Below the pieces are notes generated by a model. That model searched no databases and had not been told where the DNA came from. It worked only from the letters and a program-made list of their open reading frames with translations. From assembly GCA_047974165.1 (NCBI GenBank), contig JBKECB010000066.1, positions 1 through 5,730 of the forward strand: 5,730 nucleotides of DNA. Direction: 5' to 3'. Below are positions 1 to 4,526 of this stretch, piece after piece. Numbering within the stretch: the first letter of the stretch is position 1; each line of letters begins with the position of its first letter. The position numbers and the translations under genes were made by a program. Source of the DNA: Lactovum sp047974165 (GTDB lineage: Bacteria; Bacillota; Bacilli; Lactobacillales; Streptococcaceae).

Positions 1-3
1 TTC

Positions 4-1029
4 TCATGAATTTTCTGCTAAACGAATGGCATAATCAATGGCATTTTCTAAGCTAAGCTCACTTGCTGACCATTTACCTGCTTGGTCAAAAGCCGTGCCG
101 TGATCAACGGATGTACGAATAATTGGTAAACCAAGCGTAATGTTAACTCCTTTAACCGCCTCCCACAAAGATGTTTCTTGATTGTAAACAAAGCCTAGAG
201 TCTTCAATGGAATATGTCCTTGATCATGATACATAGCAACGACAATGTCATACATGCCACCATTTGCTTTAGAGAAAAGTGTATCTGCAGGCAATGAACC
301 TTCTACATGAATGCCTTCTGATTTTGCGGCTTCTACTGCTGGATTAATTTCATCAATTTCTTCTCTTCCAAACAAGCCATTTTCACCGCAATGGGGATTT
401 AGCCCTGCCACTGCAATTCGTGGTTTCTCCATACCTAGATTTTTACAGGCTTGGTTTGCAATGCGAATCACGTCTAAGACACGCTCTTTATTGGCACGCT
501 CACAAGCTTCTCTCAAAGAAACATGAGTGGACACGTGCACGACACGCAGATTGCCATCGGCAAGCATCATGGTATACTTCTGCGTTCCTGTCAAGTCTGC
601 ATAGATTTCTGTATGTCCAGCATAGTGATGACCTGCAGCATTCATAGCTTCTTTATTCAGTGGATTGGTCACTGTTGCGTCAAGTTCTTTGACTAATGCC
701 AGTTCAATGACTTTTTTTACATATTGGAAGGCTGCATTTCCACCCATTTCTGAAACTTCACCAATCTGTAGCTTGTTCATGTCCACAATATTTAAATCAA
801 TCAGATCAATCGTTCCCAGTGTAAAGATTCCCTCACTGGCTTTTTCAACAAGATTGATTTGAACATTTAACTCAGGATGTTTTGCGAGATAATATTCGAG
901 AACAGACTTATCTCCAACTAAAATCGGTAAACATCTGTCGTAGAGTTCTTTCTTACAAAAAGCTTTTAATGCAATTTCTGGTCCAATCCCTGCTGGATCA
1001 CCCATTGTAATACCAATGATTTTTTTCAT
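4..1029 (-). CDS. pdxA2: PdxA2-type 4-phospho-tetronate dehydrogenase (decarboxylating), PdxA family
   Basis: Cytosolic NAD-dependent, metal-dependent dehydrogenase/decarboxylase of the PdxA family, 341 aa and full length. Seen: GDPAGIGPE (10-18), GHTE (138-141), three His matching the family's divalent-metal ligands (H169 in VHVSTH, H213 in LNPHCGENG, H268 in YHDQG) and TSVDHGTAFD (306-315). No catalytic residue appears lost. Classical PdxA oxidises 4-hydroxythreonine 4-phosphate for vitamin B6 synthesis; the PdxA2 branch, found beside DUF1537 kinases, oxidises 4-phospho-D-threonate at C3 and releases CO2 and dihydroxyacetone phosphate. The kinase in the same operon makes the second role more likely (inference). 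It is the last gene visible in the operon. The start is fixed by AAGGAG at 1036-1041, 6 nt before ATG, and the gap to the upstream aldolase gene is 13 nt. Family assignment is near certain; the substrate is less so. Confidence 0.93.
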   Translation of the reverse strand: MKKIIGITMGDPAGIGPEIALKAFCKKELYDRCLPILVGDKSVLEYYLAKHPELNVQINLVEKASEGIFTLGTIDLIDLNIVDMNKLQIGEVSEMGGNAAFQYVKKVIELALVKELDATVTNPLNKEAMNAAGHHYAGHTEIYADLTGTQKYTMMLADGNLRVVHVSTHVSLREACERANKERVLDVIRIANQACKNLGMEKPRIAVAGLNPHCGENGLFGREEIDEINPAVEAAKSEGIHVEGSLPADTLFSKANGGMYDIVVAMYHDQGHIPLKTLGFVYNQETSLWEAVKGVNITLGLPIIRTSVDHGTAFDQAGKWSASELSLENAIDYAIRLAENS

Positions 1030-1042
1030 TTTCTTCTCCTTC

Positions 1043-1939
1043 TTATTTCATGCCATTTTCTTTATTTTTTTCTAAAACAAGCTTCAACGCCTCTGTCGCC
1101 TCTGATGACACAATGTTAAATGGAGAACGACAGCTACCGACTGGATAGCCTAGCATTCCGACTGTATGTTTCACAATCGTATTCGGATTTCCAAATTTGA
1201 AACAATCTCTGAAGGAACGAATCGAATCTTGATTTTTTCTGGCTACATCAATATTTCCCTTTAAAAATTCCTCGTAAATGTTTGACATGACTTCTGGATA
1301 AACATTGGAGCAACCTGCAACTCCGCCACGTCCACCTGCCAATAAAGTCCATAAAATCAAAGAGTCATTTCCGGAAAGGACTGAGAAATCCTCGCGATCA
1401 CGTGTCTGTTCAATATACTGAAGAATCGTATCAAAGTTACCACTACTATCTTTTACACCAACAATATTTTTGATTTTACTTAATCTTCCAACTGTCTCAG
1501 GAGCGATAGCATTTCCAGCACGCGCAGGGATATTATAGAGAACAATAGGCATATCCACTGCTTCTGCTACTGTTTTAAAGTGTGTATAGAGCTCTTCTTG
1601 AGAGGCTGCAGCAAAGGATGGTGTAATCAGGGAAAGAACATCCACTCCGATTTCTTTTGCCTTTTGAGAGAGACGAATGGTATCTTCTGTTCCAATCAAA
1701 CCTGTCTGCGCATAAACTGGAACACGACCATTGACTTCCTTCACGGCAATCTTCATGATTTCGATTTTTTCTTCTTCCGAGAGAATATATCCTTCTCCGT
1801 TCGTTCCAAAAACGAAAACTCCGTGAACACCCCCTTCAACCACACGATTGATCTGGATAGCCAGCTCATCGTAGTTTACAGTTTCATCCTCATTCATTGG
1901 TGTCAAAGTTGGGTTGATAATTCCTTTAATTTCAAGCAT
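1043..1939 (-). CDS. DapA/NanA-superfamily aldolase or lyase (class I, Schiff base), substrate unknown
   Basis: A 298-aa TIM-barrel enzyme of the dihydrodipicolinate synthase/N-acetylneuraminate lyase superfamily, normal length. Seen: GTNGEG (45-50) at the site of the usual GTTGE substrate-carboxylate loop; YNIPAR (135-140) with the conserved catalytic Tyr135 and Arg140; VKDSSG (162-167) with the Schiff-base Lys163; SGND (189-192). Members typically form or cleave a C-C bond to pyruvate, or dehydrate an acid sugar. Residues that define true lysine-pathway DHDPS are changed: the second Thr of GTTGE is Asn47, and the Tyr-Tyr of TPYY is Ser108-Phe109. With its setting between an alcohol dehydrogenase and PdxA2, this argues for a catabolic aldolase acting on a 2-oxo acid (inference). 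The start is supported by GGAGG at 1947-1951, 7 nt before ATG; the gap from the upstream gene is 15 nt. Superfamily is secure; substrate is unknown. Confidence 0.9.
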   Translation of the reverse strand: MLEIKGIINPTLTPMNEDETVNYDELAIQINRVVEGGVHGVFVFGTNGEGYILSEEEKIEIMKIAVKEVNGRVPVYAQTGLIGTEDTIRLSQKAKEIGVDVLSLITPSFAAASQEELYTHFKTVAEAVDMPIVLYNIPARAGNAIAPETVGRLSKIKNIVGVKDSSGNFDTILQYIEQTRDREDFSVLSGNDSLILWTLLAGGRGGVAGCSNVYPEVMSNIYEEFLKGNIDVARKNQDSIRSFRDCFKFGNPNTIVKHTVGMLGYPVGSCRSPFNIVSSEATEALKLVLEKNKENGMK

Positions 1940-1954
1940 TTGCTATCCTCCGTT

Positions 1955-3112
1955 TTATATGATTTGTAGATATATTTTTTTGGCATCTTCTGCTGTAACT
2001 TCACGCTTGTTATTAACAAGTAAACGTGTGACCTCCATTCCGGCAGCTACTAGACTATCAATATCCTCTTCAGGCACATTAAATTCTTTTAAGCTGGTTG
2101 GAATTTCTAAAACTTTGACAAAACGCTCTAACTCTGAGATCATAAAGGCTGATTTATCTTCTACAGAAAGTGATTTGTTGGCATGCTTGACAACACGATC
2201 ATAAGCTACTGCCAATAAATCTTTGATGGCCGGCTCGTTAAACTTCATCACAGGAGCAAGTAAGATTGCATTTGACACGCCGTGTGCGATATGATATTTC
2301 CCACCTAGCGGATAAGAAAGAGCATGAACAGCTGTCGTTCCTGAAGCACTGATTGATACACCAGCATAGAAGGAACCAAGTAACATATTACTTTTCGCTT
2401 CAAGAGCTTCACTATTTGTACAGGAGTCAATGAGACTGTTCCAAATTAAGTCTAAGGCTTCTAGTGAAAAAGTATCGCTGATTGGATTTGCCTTGTTTGA
2501 TGTGAAGCACTCAATGGCATGACACAAGGCATCTATTCCTGTTGCCGCTGCAATTGGCTTGGGTAAGTTTTTAATCATGCGACTATCTAAAATAACATAA
2601 TCTGGAATCATTTCTGGATTGACAATCCCGATTTTTAAGTCTTTCTCTGGGACTGCGACGATACTATTGGCTGTGGCTTCAGATCCTGTGCCAGCTGTTG
2701 TTGGAATCATCAAACTTTTGACTTGCTTCTTGGCAAGCAAAGGATTATCCAACAAATCTTTGACGCTATAGTCATCTGTCGCTAAAATGGAAGCCAGTTT
2801 TGCCACATCCATCACACTACCACCGCCAATCGCAATAATGAAATCAGCCTTTTCTGCCTTAAATTTATCAACCATTACTTGTGCCTCATAATAACTTGGC
2901 TCTGCTGGAATATCTGAGAGAATGACATAAGGAAGATTTGCCTTTTCAATAATTGCTTTGAGTGCATCAACTAAGCCAACTTCAAGAATTCCCTTGTCTG
3001 TAAAAATAACAATTTTCTCTATTCCTTCTAAAATAATTTCTTCTATCTGTTCCAGAGCATGCTCACCTGCACTCACATGCTTTGGCATTCTCAAACTATA
3101 ATCTACTAACAT
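1955..3112 (-). CDS. Iron-containing (group III) alcohol dehydrogenase
   Basis: A 385-aa cytosolic NAD(P)-dependent alcohol dehydrogenase/aldehyde reductase of the FucO/1,3-propanediol dehydrogenase type, full length. Seen: nucleotide-binding GGGSVMDVAK (96-105), PTTAGTGSE (137-145), and the four expected metal ligands Asp194 and His198 (GIDALCHAIE), His263 (VHALSYPLG) and His277 (AHGVSNA). The second conserved His of the usual HxLAH segment is Tyr267. Such enzymes usually reduce small aldehydes (lactaldehyde, glycolaldehyde, 3-hydroxypropanal) or oxidise the matching alcohols. Here it may dispose of an aldehyde made by the neighbouring aldolase, or regenerate NAD+ used by PdxA2 (inference). 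The ATG lies inside the kinase stop region (7-nt overlap), with AAAGGAG at 3120-3126, 7 nt upstream and inside the kinase coding sequence, so translation is probably coupled. Family is certain; the precise substrate cannot be read from sequence. Confidence 0.92.
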   Translation of the reverse strand: MLVDYSLRMPKHVSAGEHALEQIEEIILEGIEKIVIFTDKGILEVGLVDALKAIIEKANLPYVILSDIPAEPSYYEAQVMVDKFKAEKADFIIAIGGGSVMDVAKLASILATDDYSVKDLLDNPLLAKKQVKSLMIPTTAGTGSEATANSIVAVPEKDLKIGIVNPEMIPDYVILDSRMIKNLPKPIAAATGIDALCHAIECFTSNKANPISDTFSLEALDLIWNSLIDSCTNSEALEAKSNMLLGSFYAGVSISASGTTAVHALSYPLGGKYHIAHGVSNAILLAPVMKFNEPAIKDLLAVAYDRVVKHANKSLSVEDKSAFMISELERFVKVLEIPTSLKEFNVPEEDIDSLVAAGMEVTRLLVNNKREVTAEDAKKIYLQII

Positions 3113-4353
3113 TCTTTTTCTCCTTTTTCTAATACTAATTTTTCAAACAAATATTCATCACCAAAACCACCTGATTTTGTAATGACTTGAATGCTTCTTC
3201 CCTGCCATTGAATTTCAGAAAGAACCACACCTCTGCTTATCTCTGATAAGGGTTTGATTTCTTTAATCCCCAACACTTGCATCGACTGGTAGAGAGTATC
3301 TCCACCTGTAAAAAGAAAAGTGTTTTCAGAATTAGCTGTCCACAAGCTTTCTGTTAGCTCCCCTAAGGCTCCCCCTATTTTAAAACGATAGTCCTGACTT
3401 CCTATCTGATTTTCCTGGGCGTATTGCTCTATCTCTGAGCTCGTTTGATGACTCAAGGTTTCAAAAATAAGCAAGGGACTTTCTTTCATTTTTTCTAAGT
3501 AATTTCTTATATCAGTCTGTCCTTTGAGAGTTTTCCAATAGTTATTTTCTAACAACTGCTGGGCATTTAAGGAAATTCTTGGATAATTTTTTTCTTCAGC
3601 ATATTCTATTTGTCTCTGTGTGATAGGATTGATGCTCCCACAGATTACTACGAGAGATTTTCCTAGCTTATGCGTCACTGCTTTGGCATCTGGAAATAAC
3701 TCTTTAGCTAAAATTTTTGCAAAGCCAGCACAACCTATCGATACTGACAGTAAATTTGCTGCCTTTAAATTTCTTGCATGTCTTTCCAAATCTTCATTGC
3801 TTTTGGCATCAAAGACTAAAAGTCCACTGGAAAGATCAGAAATCTTGTCTTTTATTAATTGTCCATCAATATCCGCCTCTTTTTTTAACCTTTTGAGCAA
3901 ATTGCTTTCTTTCACCGGCTCATAGGGATCGTCTGCAAATATACTTTCTGAAACTAACACTTCATTGATGTAGAGATCTCCGTCTATCAGAACACGATTC
4001 ATCTCTGGATAAGCTGGAAGAAAGGGGACAGCTCGTGTCTGGCTTGTTTCTAAAAGTGCCTTAACCTCTGCTGCTATATTTCCACGTAAGGCCGAATCTA
4101 CTTTTTTATAGATGAACTCCAGCCCATTTTGTTTAGCGCTTACAATTATCTCTTTAATTAAATTGTAAGCCCTTTCAAAATTGAGATGACGACTTTCCGT
4201 ATCAATCACGAGAATTTCTATTTTTTCATCCAAGTCATCAAACTTTATTTTTGTCTGCGTTGAGACTAAAGTTCGAATCCCTTGTTGAGAAAACTGAACT
4301 GCTGTATCAAGCGCACCTGTAAAATCATCCGCAATAACGAGTAACTTTATCAT
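3106..4353 (-). CDS. Four-carbon acid-sugar kinase (DUF1537 family; D-threonate/D-erythronate kinase-like)
   Basis: A 415-aa ATP-dependent kinase with the two-domain layout of the DUF1537 family (DtnK, DenK, OtnK, LtnK). The N-terminal acid-sugar-binding domain shows ADDFTGALD (8-16), DTESRH (51-56), KKVDSALRGN (83-92) and PAYPEMNR (113-120). The C-terminal nucleotide-binding domain shows CGSINPITQRQI (238-249), FTGGDT (348-353) and KSGGFGDE (393-400). Family members phosphorylate the C4 hydroxyl of a tetronate. Pairing with PdxA2 and the absence of a tetronate 2-dehydrogenase or isomerase in view point to D-threonate or D-erythronate rather than L-threonate (inference); 4-hydroxy-L-threonine is an alternative substrate. 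Two motifs differ from the usual form: DSALRG for DSTLRG, and EMNR for a typical xxGR. First gene of the operon, read from the divergent intergenic region; the start is fixed by the N-terminal motif and a strong upstream Shine-Dalgarno. Confidence 0.9.
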   Translation of the reverse strand: MIKLLVIADDFTGALDTAVQFSQQGIRTLVSTQTKIKFDDLDEKIEILVIDTESRHLNFERAYNLIKEIIVSAKQNGLEFIYKKVDSALRGNIAAEVKALLETSQTRAVPFLPAYPEMNRVLIDGDLYINEVLVSESIFADDPYEPVKESNLLKRLKKEADIDGQLIKDKISDLSSGLLVFDAKSNEDLERHARNLKAANLLSVSIGCAGFAKILAKELFPDAKAVTHKLGKSLVVICGSINPITQRQIEYAEEKNYPRISLNAQQLLENNYWKTLKGQTDIRNYLEKMKESPLLIFETLSHQTSSEIEQYAQENQIGSQDYRFKIGGALGELTESLWTANSENTFLFTGGDTLYQSMQVLGIKEIKPLSEISRGVVLSEIQWQGRSIQVITKSGGFGDEYLFEKLVLEKGEKEC

Positions 4354-4357
4354 CCTT

Positions 4358-4368
4358 TCACCACCTTT
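4358..4368 (-). promoter_or_regulatory. Extended ribosome binding site of the kinase gene
   Basis: AAAGGTGGTGA differs by one base from the full anti-Shine-Dalgarno complement AAAGGAGGTGA and ends 4 nt before the kinase ATG. The unusually long pairing suggests efficient initiation at the head of the operon, and it confirms the ATG at 4353-4351 as the start. Confidence 0.7.
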
Positions 4369-4416
4369 GATTTTATGGCTTCATTTTAACATCTCTTTTT
4401 CAATTTGTATCTTTAT

Positions 4417-4449
4417 CAAATGTTTTTTCTGTTTTCATTTGAAACATTT
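4417..4449. promoter_or_regulatory. Candidate operator: overlapping inverted repeats in the divergent intergenic region
   Basis: Three nested symmetries are visible. AAATGTTT (4418-4425) and AAACATTT (4442-4449) form a perfect 8-bp inverted repeat with a 16-nt spacer. CAAATG (4417-4422) pairs with CATTTG (4436-4441). TTTCA (4433-4437) and TGAAA (4440-4444) form a compact 5-bp palindrome with a 2-nt spacer. The block sits between the two divergent genes, upstream of the candidate promoter of the rightward regulator gene and about 65 nt from the kinase start. This is where a regulator controlling both genes would bind. The all-round AT richness raises the chance of fortuitous symmetry. It lacks the central CG of a CcpA cre site. 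Confidence 0.4.
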
Positions 4450-4489
4450 TTGCTTTTTAGATACTTTTTTCTTATAAAAATAGTATAAT
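4450..4489 (+). promoter_or_regulatory. Candidate sigma-70-type promoter region of the regulator gene
   Basis: A perfect -10 box TATAAT lies at 4484-4489, but no recognisable -35 lies 16-18 nt upstream of it (ATACTT at 17 nt). A second possible arrangement is TTGCTT (4450-4455) with a 17-nt spacer to TATAAA (4473-4478). Either would start transcription a few tens of bases before the ATG at 4527. No sigma-54 type -24/-12 (GG-N10-GC) element was found on either strand of the intergenic region. Confidence 0.4.
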
Positions 4490-4508
4490 AGTTACAATAT
4501 GAAACACT

Positions 4509-4513
4509 AAGGA
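4509..4513 (+). promoter_or_regulatory. Distant Shine-Dalgarno (AAGGA) of the regulator gene
   Basis: AAGGA is the only Shine-Dalgarno-like sequence upstream of the regulator ATG, and the 13-nt spacing is longer than the 6-7 nt before the three downstream enzyme genes. No alternative start exists upstream: in that frame a TGA stop lies at 4500-4502 with no ATG, GTG or TTG after it. The ATG at 4527 also gives the expected PrpR N-terminus. The long spacing predicts weak translation, normal for a regulator. Confidence 0.5.
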
Positions 4514-4526
4514 CACTAATAAATAT

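Noticed and set aside
4..7. ATGA at the PdxA2 stop (minus strand) as an overlapping start of a further operon gene
   Set aside because: Only 7 bases of the putative frame are visible and no Shine-Dalgarno sequence precedes the ATG, so it may be chance; the next gene, if any, is outside the window.
1043..1939. Annotating the aldolase as dapA (lysine biosynthesis)
   Set aside because: Active-site substitutions (GTNGE, TPSF) and the catabolic operon setting argue against true dihydrodipicolinate synthase.
1580..1969. Plus-strand open frame of 129 codons opposite the aldolase gene
   Set aside because: It has no recognisable domain and lies antisense to a strongly conserved gene; it is explained by the complementary strand of that coding sequence.
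3620..3925. Plus-strand open frame of 101 codons opposite the kinase gene
   Set aside because: It has no recognisable family and is fully antisense to conserved kinase sequence.
4417..4449. CcpA catabolite-response (cre) site
   Set aside because: The palindromes lack the central CG and the TGnAAnCG half-site pattern.
4418..4458. Rho-independent terminator formed by AAATGTTT/AAACATTT followed by T-rich sequence
   Set aside because: The stem is nearly all A-T with a 16-nt loop, and no gene upstream on the plus strand needs terminating there; an operator is a better explanation.
4354..4526. Sigma-54 promoter expected from the regulator family
   Set aside because: No GG-N10-GC element was found on either strand, consistent with the regulator lacking GAFTGA.
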